Below, in pieces: positions 1 to 8,409 of a stretch of DNA of 64,000 bases. Below the pieces are notes generated by a model. It ran no database searches and had not been told where the DNA came from. It saw only the letters and a list, made by a program, of their open reading frames with translations. A program made the translations under genes and the position numbers. Where the stretch lies: the NCBI RefSeq assembly GCF_001305595.1, contig NZ_CP012402.1, forward strand, positions 223,501-287,500, in the 5' to 3' direction. The stretch's first letter is position 1. Each line of letters starts with the position of its first letter. The DNA comes from Azospirillum thiophilum. GTDB taxonomy: Bacteria > Pseudomonadota > Alphaproteobacteria > Azospirillales > Azospirillaceae.

Positions 1-2729
1 CGATCGACATCTTCCTGACGGCGCTGGCGCGCGACCAGGGGCCGCACGCGCTCGGCGTCATCCTGTCGGGCACCGGGTCGGACGGCACGCGCGGCCTGAT
101 GGCGATCAAGGCGGCCGGCGGCTTCACCGCCGTGCAGCGGCCCGAGACCGCGCAGTTCGACGGCATGCCGCGCAGCGCGCTCGCCGCCGGCCGGATCGAC
201 GCCATCCTGCCGCCGGACGAGTTGCCGGCCAGGCTGATCGAGCATGCGCGCAAGGCGTCGACCCGCGCCCGTCCCTTGCCGACCCGGCGGTTGCACGACG
301 ACGGCGACGACCCGCTGGCCCGGATCGTCGCGGTCATCCGGTCGGTCACCGGGGTCGATTTCTCGCATTACAAGCTGGCGACCCTGCTGCGGCGGATCGA
401 GCGGCGGATGCAGGGCGCCGGGCTGGACTCGATGGAGGAGTACGCCGCCCTGCTGCGGCGGAACAGTGCGGAGACGGTCAGCCTCTACAAGGAGATGCTG
501 ATCGGCGTCACCCGCTTCTTCCGCGACGAGGCCGCCTTCCGCGTGCTGGCCGACAAGGTGATCCCCGGCCTGCTGGCGAACCGCAGCCCGCTCGACATGA
601 TCCGCGTCTGGGTCTGCGGCTGCGCCAGCGGGGAGGAGGCCTACTCCATCGCCATCCTGTTCGCCGAGGCGCAGGAGCGGATGGGCCGCAGCGTCGACGT
701 CAAGATCTTCGCCACCGACATCGACAAGGACAGCATCGAGCATGCCAGCCTCGGCGAATATCCGCGCACAATAGCCGAGGACGTGTCGCAGGAACGGCTC
801 GCCCGTTTCTTCACCCTGCGCGGCGAGACCTATGTGGTGGCGCGCGACATCCGCCGCATGGTGGTGTTCGCCGCGCACAACATCATGCGCGACCCGCCCT
901 TCACCAAGATCGACCTGCTGAGCTGCCGCAACCTGCTGATCTACATGGACCAGCCGTTGCAGCGCAAGGTGCTCGGCCTGTTCCAGTACGCGCTGCGCCA
1001 GGGCGGCTTCCTGTTCCTCGGCAGCAGCGAGACGCTGGGCGACCTGCAGCCCGACTTCCACACCATCGACAGCCGCAACAAGATTTACCAGAGCCTGCGC
1101 GCCGGGTCCTTCCGGCTGTCGCGGCTGCTGGTGCCGACCGTCGCCGCCCTGCCCTCCCGCCATGGCGAGGACGGCCTGGCCCATGGCGGCAGCTACGGGG
1201 TGGGCCATGGGGCCGGCTATGGGGGCGGCCATGCGCTGGACGAGGGCGCCGCCATCGACGAGGCGATCGGCGCGCTGATGAAGGCCTATGTGCCGCCCTG
1301 CCTGCTGGTCGACGAAAAGCTCGACATCATGCATGTGTTCGGCGACGCCTCCGCCCTGCTGAAGCTGCCGCCCGGCGGGGCGACGCTGAACGTGCTGAAG
1401 CTGCTGCCCTCGTCGGTCGCCATGGTGACCGGCACGGCGCTGAACCGCGCCTTCCGGTCGGGCGAGGAGTTCTCGCTGTCCGGCATCCCGGTCAAGGACC
1501 GCGAGGGCGTCGCCGCCATCAGCCTGCGGGTGCAGCCCTATGCCGTGCGCAAGACCGGGCGCCGCTTCGCCCTGGTGGTGCTGGACCGCGCCGACGCGCC
1601 CCGCCTGCCGGTGCGCGAGTCCGACTTCGACCTGAATGCCGATGCCGCCGAGCGCATCCGCGGGCTGGAGCAGGAGCTGCTGTCGCGCGGCGAGAATCTC
1701 CAGGCGACCATCGAGGAGCTGGAGACCGCCAACGAGGAGCTCCAGGCCACCAACGAGGAGCTTCTCGCTTCCAACGAGGAGCTTCAGAGCACCAACGAGG
1801 AATTGCAGTCGGTCAACGAGGAGCTCTACTCGGTCAATGCCGAATACCAGGCGAAGGTCGAGGAGTTGACGGAGATCACCAACGATCTCGACAACCTGCT
1901 GCACTCGACCGAGATCGGCACGGTGTTCCTCGACGACGACTTCGTCATCCGCCGCTTCACCCCGGCGGCGGCCGGCTTCATCAACATCATCCCGCGCGAC
2001 ATCGGCCGCTCCATCGCGCATCTGTCGACCAACATCGACTATCCGGGCTTCCTGGCCGACATCGAGGCGGTGTTCCGGGGCAGCGAGCCGGTGGAACGCC
2101 ATGTCAAGTTGCACGATTACCGGCTGCACGGTTCCCGCCTGCGCGATGGCGGCGAGCCGGGGACGCGCTGGGTGCTGACCCGCATCCTGCCCTACCTGAC
2201 CGACAAGAGCCGGGTGGCCGGGGTGGTGGTGACCTTTGTCGACGTCACCGACACCAAGCGGGCGGAGGAGCGGCTGCAGAGCGTGCTCGACAGCCTGCCG
2301 GAGCACATCGCCGTCACCGACCGGCAGGGCCGGATCGTCATGGTCAACGCGGCGTGGCGCGGCTTCGCCGAGCGCAACGGCGCCCCGGCGCTGGACCGCT
2401 GCGGCGTCGGCACGAACTATCTCGACGTCTGTCTCTCTCCGGACGCGGCCGGGGCCGGGGATGGCGATGGCGATGGCGATGGCGAGGAGGGCGGGATCGG
2501 CCGCGCCGTGCATGACGGGCTCCGCCGCATGCTGGACGGCGAAGCCGACGGCTTCACCATCGAATATCCCTGCCATTCGCCGGGCGAGCGGCGCTGGTTC
2601 CTGATGCATGCGAACCGCCTGAACGACGGCAGCGGCGGCATCGTCGTCAGCCACATCAACATCACCAACCGCAAGCTGATGGAGTTGCAGCTGGGCGGAG
2701 CCATTGCCGGGGGCACGGGGAAACGATGA
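1..2729 (+). CDS. CheB-CheR-PAS fusion sensor protein (5' partial)
   Basis: Fused chemotaxis-type methylesterase/methyltransferase with PAS modules; its start lies upstream of the window. Read from base 3, the first codons encode the end of a CheB domain with SGTGSDGT at bases 66-89. A CheR methyltransferase follows (about 315-1110), with the SAM-binding stretch VCGCASGEEAYSIA and DLLSCRNLLIYM. Next is a heptad-rich coiled coil of repeated NEEL units (about 1660-1890), then two PAS-like regions (about 1895-2240 and 2265-2700). The stop overlaps the next start as ATGA, so it is probably translationally coupled to the hybrid kinase downstream. Such fusions usually feed stress or chemosensory two-component pathways; the signal is unknown. 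A GATGGC tandem repeat at 2460-2483 encodes a short Gly-Asp run in the last PAS region. Confidence 0.93.
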   Translation, partial: IDIFLTALARDQGPHALGVILSGTGSDGTRGLMAIKAAGGFTAVQRPETAQFDGMPRSALAAGRIDAILPPDELPARLIEHARKASTRARPLPTRRLHDDGDDPLARIVAVIRSVTGVDFSHYKLATLLRRIERRMQGAGLDSMEEYAALLRRNSAETVSLYKEMLIGVTRFFRDEAAFRVLADKVIPGLLANRSPLDMIRVWVCGCASGEEAYSIAILFAEAQERMGRSVDVKIFATDIDKDSIEHASLGEYPRTIAEDVSQERLARFFTLRGETYVVARDIRRMVVFAAHNIMRDPPFTKIDLLSCRNLLIYMDQPLQRKVLGLFQYALRQGGFLFLGSSETLGDLQPDFHTIDSRNKIYQSLRAGSFRLSRLLVPTVAALPSRHGEDGLAHGGSYGVGHGAGYGGGHALDEGAAIDEAIGALMKAYVPPCLLVDEKLDIMHVFGDASALLKLPPGGATLNVLKLLPSSVAMVTGTALNRAFRSGEEFSLSGIPVKDREGVAAISLRVQPYAVRKTGRRFALVVLDRADAPRLPVRESDFDLNADAAERIRGLEQELLSRGENLQATIEELETANEELQATNEELLASNEELQSTNEELQSVNEELYSVNAEYQAKVEELTEITNDLDNLLHSTEIGTVFLDDDFVIRRFTPAAAGFINIIPRDIGRSIAHLSTNIDYPGFLADIEAVFRGSEPVERHVKLHDYRLHGSRLRDGGEPGTRWVLTRILPYLTDKSRVAGVVVTFVDVTDTKRAEERLQSVLDSLPEHIAVTDRQGRIVMVNAAWRGFAERNGAPALDRCGVGTNYLDVCLSPDAAGAGDGDGDGDGEEGGIGRAVHDGLRRMLDGEADGFTIEYPCHSPGERRWFLMHANRLNDGSGGIVVSHINITNRKLMELQLGGAIAGGTGKR
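2460..2483 (+). repeat. GATGGC hexanucleotide tandem repeat (4 copies)
   Basis: Four perfect copies of GATGGC within the last PAS region of the CheB-CheR-PAS gene. Copy-number change would add or remove Gly-Asp pairs without shifting frame. Confidence 0.9.
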
Positions 2730-5341
2730 GCGACGAGTCCTCCGGCCATTTGCGGCGGCGTGCCGAAACCGCCCTTGGCGGCGGTGTCGAGGCGGCGGAC
2801 CTCACCGCCACCTCGATGAAGGAGCTGCTGCACGAGCTCTATGTCCATCAGGCCGAGCTGGAGATCCAGAACGAGGAGCTGCGTGGCGCCCAGCAGGCGC
2901 TGGAGGCGTCGCGCCTGCAATATCTCCAGCTGTTCCAGTCGGTGCCGCTGGCCTGTCTGGCGGTGAATGCCGCCGGCATCGTCGGCGAGGCCAATGCCGC
3001 GGCCGAGCGGCAGTTCGGCCTGCCGATGCTGCGGCTGAAGGGACGGCCCCTGACCCTGCTGGTCGACAGGCTGGACCATGGCCGCCTGTTCACCGCGCTC
3101 GGCCGGCTGCGCGAGACCGGGCAATGGGTCCGGCAGGAGTTCCGCTATGTCGGGCCGCAGGGCGCGGTCATCGACGGGCTGACCGACGCCCGCAGCGTGG
3201 CGCTGGACGACGGCGACCGTGGCGACGTGCTGCTGACCATCACCGACGTGACCGAGCGGAATCTCTGGCTGCGCGAGGTCCAGCAGGCGCGCGACGACGC
3301 CGAGCGGGCGCGGGCCGACTACCACCACATCCTGCAGTCGGTCGGCGACGGCATCCTGGGGGTGGACGCGGACGGGCGCATCCGCTTCGTCAACGCCGCG
3401 GCGACGGCGATGACCGGGCGCCTCGACCTCGATCTGATCGGCCGCCCGCCGTCCGACCTGCTGGCCGGGCCGGACCCGGAGATGGAGGGCGCCACGGACG
3501 GCGGCATGGCGGAAGGCGGTGCCGCCCGGGCGCTGGCGCTGTCGCTGGCCGACGGCCGGCCGCGCAGCATCGCCTGCGAACGGCTGCGGCGGCAGGATGG
3601 CGGCCTGATGCAGGTGGAGGTCTCCGTTTCGCCGATCCTGGCCTCCGGCAAGGGCTTCGCCCCGCTGGCCGCCCCGATCGCGGAGCGCATCCAGGGTGCC
3701 GTCGTCGCCTTCCGCGACGTCACCGCCCGGCGCTCGGCGGAAGCGGCGCTGAATCTCAGCGAGCGGCGGCACCGGGTGCTGGTGCAGTCGCTGCACGACG
3801 CGCTGGCGATGATCTCCGCCGACGGCGGCAGCCTGCTGGCGAACGCGATGGCGGAGCGGCTGCTGGGCGGCCCGGCCCGGCCGCTGCTCGACCCCACCGC
3901 GCCGGGCTATGACGGCGACGGCCGGCTGGCTCCGGCGACCGCCCCCGACACCCTGGTCCCGACCACCGCCGGGCGCCGCTTCATCGACGCCAACGGCAAC
4001 CGGATGCACGGGTTGCCTCCGGCGGCGGAGGCGGCGCACAGCGGCAGGCCGGTGGTGGAGCGCATCGTCGGCGTGGTCGAAGGCGACGAGGCGACCGCCC
4101 CGACCCGCTGGCTCAGGGTATCGAGCCACCCCGTCGCCGATCCGGCGGGCCGGGTCGAGGCGGTGGTGTCCAGCGTCGCCGACATCACCGCGGTGAAGGC
4201 GCTGGAACGCGAGCTGAACGTCGCGCTCGACGCCCGCGAACGCTTCCTGGCGGCGGCCAGCCACGATCTGCGCCAGCCGGTGCAGGCGCTCGTCCTGCTG
4301 TCGGACCTGCTGCTGAAGGAAAGCCTGTCCGGCGAGGCCCGGCGGATGGCGGAGCAGATCCAATCCTCGCTCGGCGGGCTGGGCGGCATGCTGGACGGGA
4401 TGCTCGACATCTCCAGGCTGGAGGCCGGCCTGGTGGCGCCGAACCCCGAGCCGGTCGATGTCTGTGCCCTGCTGACCCGCCTGCACGGCGAATTCGCCCC
4501 CCTGGCCGAGCGCAGCGGGCAGCGCCTGCGCATGGTGGCGCCGCCGCTGGCCACCCGGACCGACCCCGGCCTGCTGGAGCGGGTGTTGCGCAACCTGCTG
4601 GCCAACGCGCTGCGCTATGCCCCCGGCGGCCGCATCCTGATGGGGGCGCGCCGCCGCGGCGACCGCTTGCAGATCGAGGTGTGGGACAGCGGCATCGGCA
4701 TCGCCGACCGGCATGTCGACCGCATCTTCCAGGATTTCTTCCAGGTCGGCAACGCCGCCCGCGACCGCCGGGAAGGGCTGGGGCTGGGGCTGAGCATCGC
4801 CAAGCGGCTGGTCACCATGCTGGGCGGCGTCATCGACGTGACTTCCTCGCTCGGCCGCGGCAGCCGCTTCACCGTCTCCCTGCCGCTGACCGGGAGCAGG
4901 CCCGGCGGCCGGGAGCCGTCCGGCGCCGGCACCGGTGGCGGCGAGCCGTCCGGCGACAGTGCCGACCGGCTGATCATGCTGGTGGAGGACGATGCAGTCA
5001 TCCGCATGGCGCTGGTGCTGATGCTGGAGGAGTGGGGCTACCGCGTGGTCGAGGCCGGCAGCGGGACCGAGGCCGACGGCCTGCTCGACGGTCTGGCCGA
5101 AGCCGGTGAGGTGCCCGACCTGATCCTGGCCGACTACCGGCTGCCGGAGGGGACCACCGGGCTGATGGTGATGGACATGGTGCGCCGCCGCCTGTCGCGC
5201 GACGTGCCGGGCATCCTGCTGACCGGCGACACCTCGGCCGACCGCCTGCGCGAGGCGGCCGGCGCCCAATGCGCCCTGCTGCACAAGCCGATCCAGCCCG
5301 CCCGCCTGCAGGATGCCGTGGTTGCGGCCCTGACGGGGTGA
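2726..5341 (+). CDS. PAS-containing hybrid sensor histidine kinase with C-terminal receiver
   Basis: An 871-residue cytoplasmic hybrid kinase; no membrane segment is evident. The N-terminus is helical and Glu-rich (HQAELEIQNEELRGAQQALE). Three PAS-like domains follow (about 70-190, 195-340, 345-490). HisKA has SHDLRQPVQAL with the phospho-acceptor at about His513. The HATPase has an N-box (NLLANALRYAP) and G-boxes DSGIGI and GLGLGLSIAKRL. The receiver domain (about 750-870) has acidic residues in LVEDD and phospho-acceptor Asp803 in LADYRLPEG. It overlaps the upstream fusion gene by ATGA, suggesting a partnership. The output is unknown because the receiver has no DNA-binding domain. Confidence 0.93.
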   Translation: MSDESSGHLRRRAETALGGGVEAADLTATSMKELLHELYVHQAELEIQNEELRGAQQALEASRLQYLQLFQSVPLACLAVNAAGIVGEANAAAERQFGLPMLRLKGRPLTLLVDRLDHGRLFTALGRLRETGQWVRQEFRYVGPQGAVIDGLTDARSVALDDGDRGDVLLTITDVTERNLWLREVQQARDDAERARADYHHILQSVGDGILGVDADGRIRFVNAAATAMTGRLDLDLIGRPPSDLLAGPDPEMEGATDGGMAEGGAARALALSLADGRPRSIACERLRRQDGGLMQVEVSVSPILASGKGFAPLAAPIAERIQGAVVAFRDVTARRSAEAALNLSERRHRVLVQSLHDALAMISADGGSLLANAMAERLLGGPARPLLDPTAPGYDGDGRLAPATAPDTLVPTTAGRRFIDANGNRMHGLPPAAEAAHSGRPVVERIVGVVEGDEATAPTRWLRVSSHPVADPAGRVEAVVSSVADITAVKALERELNVALDARERFLAAASHDLRQPVQALVLLSDLLLKESLSGEARRMAEQIQSSLGGLGGMLDGMLDISRLEAGLVAPNPEPVDVCALLTRLHGEFAPLAERSGQRLRMVAPPLATRTDPGLLERVLRNLLANALRYAPGGRILMGARRRGDRLQIEVWDSGIGIADRHVDRIFQDFFQVGNAARDRREGLGLGLSIAKRLVTMLGGVIDVTSSLGRGSRFTVSLPLTGSRPGGREPSGAGTGGGEPSGDSADRLIMLVEDDAVIRMALVLMLEEWGYRVVEAGSGTEADGLLDGLAEAGEVPDLILADYRLPEGTTGLMVMDMVRRRLSRDVPGILLTGDTSADRLREAAGAQCALLHKPIQPARLQDAVVAALTG

Positions 5342-5346
5342 GGGGC

Positions 5347-6093
5347 TCAGAACCCGACGAAGCGGGTGAAGCCCTCCGCCGGCTCGCGCTCCGTCGGGAA
5401 GTTGTTTTCCGGCGCCGACCAGTCGGCATGGCCGAGCGACATGCCGCTGGCGATGATCTCGGTGTCCGGCAGGCCGAGATGGCGGGCGGTGATCGCATGG
5501 CGGTAGCAGAAGGCCGCCTGCGGGCAGGTCTCCAGCCCGAAGCCGCGGGCGACGATCATCACGGTCTGCATGAACATGCCGAGGTCGAGCCAGGCGCCCT
5601 TGCCCATGTCGCGGTCGATGGTGAAGAACAGCCCGACCGGAGCGCCGAAGAACAGCCAGTTGCGGCCATGCTGCCGCGCCATCCGCTCGCGGTCGCCCTT
5701 GCCGATGCCGAGCGCGCCGTAGAGCGCCCAGCCCACCGCGCGGCGCCGGGCGAGATAGGGCTCGCGCCAGTGCTCTGGATAATAGGGATATTCCGGCACC
5801 TCGGGATCTCCCGCCTCATGGGCGGCCAGCAGTTCCGCCGACAGGGCGGCGCGCGCCTCCCCGGCGATGGCGTGGACCTTCCAGGGCTGGATGTTGGAGC
5901 CGCTCGGCGCGCGGGCGGCGAGGTCGAGGATGCGCAGCACCGTCTCGCGCTCCACCGGGGTCGGCAGGAAGGCGCGGACGCTGCGCCGGCCGGCGACGGC
6001 GTCGAGGACGGGCAGGGGGCGGGGCAAGGGGGCGGGGGGAGGGACGTCTTTCATGCTGTCGGACATCGGCTTTCCGGCTCTGGTTCGGGTCAC
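5347..6093 (-). CDS. Nitroreductase family protein
   Basis: FMN-dependent nitroreductase-fold oxidoreductase of about 240-248 residues, the usual size. Near the N-terminus is the FMN-binding arginine motif RRSVRAFLPTPVE, followed by ARAPSGSNIQPWK; the central GKGAWLDLGMFMQT helix and a C-terminal GHAD segment also fit. A GTG at 6093 overlaps the stop of the upstream LacI gene (GTGA), favouring coupled translation. An internal ATG at 6066 with GGAAAG in front is the alternative start. The physiological substrate cannot be told from sequence; the neighbouring acid-sugar locus may share its regulator. Confidence 0.85.
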   Translation of the reverse strand: MTRTRAGKPMSDSMKDVPPPAPLPRPLPVLDAVAGRRSVRAFLPTPVERETVLRILDLAARAPSGSNIQPWKVHAIAGEARAALSAELLAAHEAGDPEVPEYPYYPEHWREPYLARRRAVGWALYGALGIGKGDRERMARQHGRNWLFFGAPVGLFFTIDRDMGKGAWLDLGMFMQTVMIVARGFGLETCPQAAFCYRHAITARHLGLPDTEIIASGMSLGHADWSAPENNFPTEREPAEGFTRFVGF

Positions 6094-7178
6094 TCGTCCG
6101 GCAGCATGCCCTGCGGCAGGTTCTCGCGGAAGATCACTTCGCCGCGCGGCGTCTCCACCCCCTGCATGGCTGGCCGTCCGGCGCGCAGATTGGTGAAGAT
6201 GCCGACGCAGGCCGACAGCGTGTTGCGCGGGTCCTGGGTGATGACCGCGTCCAACGTGCCGTCGATCAGCATCGCGCGCGTCTCGTTGGTCAGGCCGTGG
6301 CCGACGAAGACGATCTCACGCTCCCGCCGCGTCTCCTTCAGCGCGCGGGCCACCCCCTCCGCCCCGCCGCCGATGTTGTAGACCCCGGCGAGGTCGGGAT
6401 GCAGGCCGAGCAGCATGCGGGTCTGGCGGTAGCTCTTGCCCTCGTCGTCATGCCCCTCGCGCAGGCCGACCACCTCGATGCCGGGCGCGATCTCCTTCAG
6501 CACATGCAGGAAGCCCATCTCGCGGTCCTCGTGGGCGCGGTAGCTCAGGCTGCCGGCGATCATCGCCACCTTGGCCGTCCGCCGCCCGAGGAAGCGCGCG
6601 ATCAGATAGCCGGCCGTCCGGCCCGCCGCCCGGTTGTCCAGCCCGACATAGCCGGCACGCCGGCAGTTCAGGATGTCGGAGATCAGCGTCACCGCCGGCA
6701 CGTTGCGCTCGGCCAGCGCGTCGACCGCCTCGCGCACCGCCGGATGCTCCAGCGCCATGAAGGCGACGCCGTCGGCCCGGCGGCCGTGCTGGAACAGGCT
6801 GCGGGCCAGCAGCTCCGGATTGAAGCTTTTGATGAACTCGACCTGGGCCTTCACCCCTTGCGGGGCGAGCAGGGAGTCGGCGCGGCGGATCATCTCGCCG
6901 AGCCCGGTCAGGAAGCGGTTGTTGCCGGCAGGCAGCAGGAAGGACAGCCGCATCGGCTTGGCCGCCACCGCCGGATGCAGCTCGGATTCCGGCAGATAGT
7001 CGAGATCCGCCGCCGCCTTCAGCACCCGCTGCACCGTGGCGGCGCGCACCCCCGGCCGGTGGTTCAGCACGCGGTCGACCGTCGCGGTCGACACGCCCGC
7101 CGCCTGTGCGATGTCGACCACCCGCGGCAGGGCGCGCGACAGGGTACCGGCTTCCGGTTCATTCTTCAGCGAAACCAT
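6090..7178 (-). CDS. LacI-family transcriptional regulator
   Basis: A 362-residue LacI/GalR-type repressor. The N-terminal helix-turn-helix reads VVDIAQAAGVSTATVDRVLN, and a periplasmic-binding-like sensor domain follows from about residue 65. The ATG at 7178 is preferred over a TTG just before it. It is divergent from the TRAP transporter operon and immediately upstream of the nitroreductase, so it most likely controls both in response to the transported carboxylate or acid sugar. The ligand is inferred from context only. Confidence 0.9.
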   Translation of the reverse strand: MVSLKNEPEAGTLSRALPRVVDIAQAAGVSTATVDRVLNHRPGVRAATVQRVLKAAADLDYLPESELHPAVAAKPMRLSFLLPAGNNRFLTGLGEMIRRADSLLAPQGVKAQVEFIKSFNPELLARSLFQHGRRADGVAFMALEHPAVREAVDALAERNVPAVTLISDILNCRRAGYVGLDNRAAGRTAGYLIARFLGRRTAKVAMIAGSLSYRAHEDREMGFLHVLKEIAPGIEVVGLREGHDDEGKSYRQTRMLLGLHPDLAGVYNIGGGAEGVARALKETRREREIVFVGHGLTNETRAMLIDGTLDAVITQDPRNTLSACVGIFTNLRAGRPAMQGVETPRGEVIFRENLPQGMLPDE

Positions 7179-7319
7179 CAAAAACCATCATCATTCGTGT
7201 TTGACACTGATCGGCTGCGGACCTACCGTCCCTTCAACAATCATCAATTGACATCAGATCACATCAGAAACGCAAGGCCGGAAAGCAACGTCGGCCGCAA
7301 CCCAATGGGAGGATGGACA
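7179..7319. promoter_or_regulatory. Divergent promoter region, LacI gene / TRAP operon
   Basis: A comparatively AT-rich 141-bp gap between divergent genes. It holds two TTGACA hexamers on the plus strand (7201-7206 and 7248-7253) and repeated CATCA-containing words around 7185-7265 that could be operator half-sites. No convincing -10 could be fixed. A GGGAGG Shine-Dalgarno (7307-7312) sits before the dctP ATG. Confidence 0.4.
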
Positions 7320-8360
7320 ATGACCAGTTTGACCCGCCGCAAGATGCTGAAGGCGATGGCGACCGTTCCGGCGGTGCTTCCGGCGCTCGGCGCGGCCGGC
7401 GCCGTCATCGGCATGCCGCACATCGCGCGCGCCGCCGAGTTCGACCTGAAATACGGCAACAACCTGCCGCTGAGCCACCCGCTGAATGTCCGCGCCCAGG
7501 AGGCGGCGGAGCGCATCGCCAAAGAGTCGAACGGCAAGGTCTCGGTCAAGATCTTCCCCAACAACCAGCTCGGCGGCGACACCGACATGCTGTCCCAGGT
7601 GCGCAGCGGCGGCCTGACCTTCTTCACGCCGTCGGCGCTGGTCATCGCCACGCTGGTCCCGGTCGCCGCGATCAACGCGGTGGGATTCGCCTTCTCCGAC
7701 TATGATCAGGTCTGGAAGGCGATGGACGGCAAGCTTGGCGCCCATGTCCGCGAGGCGATCTCCAAGGTCGGGCTCTACGCCTTCGAGAAGATGTGGGACA
7801 ACGGCTTCCGCCAGATGACCAGCGGCGACAAGGCGATCAATTCGGCCGCCGACATGAACGGCCTGAAGATCCGCGTCCCGGTCAGCCCGCTCAGCATCTC
7901 CATGTTCAAGGGGCTGGGCGCCGCCCCGGCCAGCCTGCAGTTCAGCGAGGTCTATTCCTCGCTGCAGACCCGGATCGTCGACGCGCAGGAGAACCCGCTG
8001 CCGATCATCCAGGTCGCCAAGCTGTACGAGGTGCAGAAGTTCTGCTCGCTGTCGAACCACATCTGGGACGGCTTCTGGTTCATCGCCAACGGCCGCGCCT
8101 GGAAGGGCCTGCCGGCCGACATGCAGACCGTGGTGGCCACCGCGATCAACGACGCCGGCATGGCCCAGCGCGGCGACATCAAGGCGCTGAACGCCTCGGT
8201 CCGCGCCGACCTGGAATCGAAGGGGCTGGCCTTCAACCAGCCGTCGCCCGACAGCTTCCGCGCCAAGCTGCGCGAGGCGGGCTTCTACGGCGAATGGAAG
8301 GGCCGTTTCGGCGACGAGGCCTGGGGCCTGCTGGAGGAGGCGGTCGGCAAGCTCGCCTGA
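7320..8360 (+). CDS. dctP: TRAP transporter substrate-binding protein, DctP family
   Basis: Periplasmic solute-binding subunit of a tripartite ATP-independent transporter, 346 residues. The start is fixed by GGGAGG eight bases upstream. The first ~38 residues are an export signal with an arginine pair (TRRKMLK), a hydrophobic core and an ARAAE cleavage region; Tat export is possible. The mature protein begins FDLKYGNNLPLSHPLNV, typical of DctP proteins, and has the conserved LQFSEVYSSLQTRIVDAQEN segment with the carboxylate-binding arginine. It is followed by the membrane subunit. The ligand is likely an organic acid or sugar acid, given the RuBisCO-like/kinase genes downstream. Confidence 0.92.
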   Translation: MTSLTRRKMLKAMATVPAVLPALGAAGAVIGMPHIARAAEFDLKYGNNLPLSHPLNVRAQEAAERIAKESNGKVSVKIFPNNQLGGDTDMLSQVRSGGLTFFTPSALVIATLVPVAAINAVGFAFSDYDQVWKAMDGKLGAHVREAISKVGLYAFEKMWDNGFRQMTSGDKAINSAADMNGLKIRVPVSPLSISMFKGLGAAPASLQFSEVYSSLQTRIVDAQENPLPIIQVAKLYEVQKFCSLSNHIWDGFWFIANGRAWKGLPADMQTVVATAINDAGMAQRGDIKALNASVRADLESKGLAFNQPSPDSFRAKLREAGFYGEWKGRFGDEAWGLLEEAVGKLA

Positions 8361-8409
8361 CCGCATCCTTCCTCCCTCCGGTCCCCGTCGCATGAAGGAA
8401 CCCCCCGCC

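Noticed and set aside
2417..5284. 955-codon open frame on the minus strand
   Set aside because: Lies antisense to the hybrid kinase; composition is the Gly/Arg/Gln-rich pattern typical of shadow frames in high-GC DNA, with no domain.
6297..7319. Long N-terminal extension of the DctP frame
   Set aside because: The in-frame upstream stretch is antisense to the LacI gene; the ATG at 7320 has a strong Shine-Dalgarno and starts a proper signal peptide.
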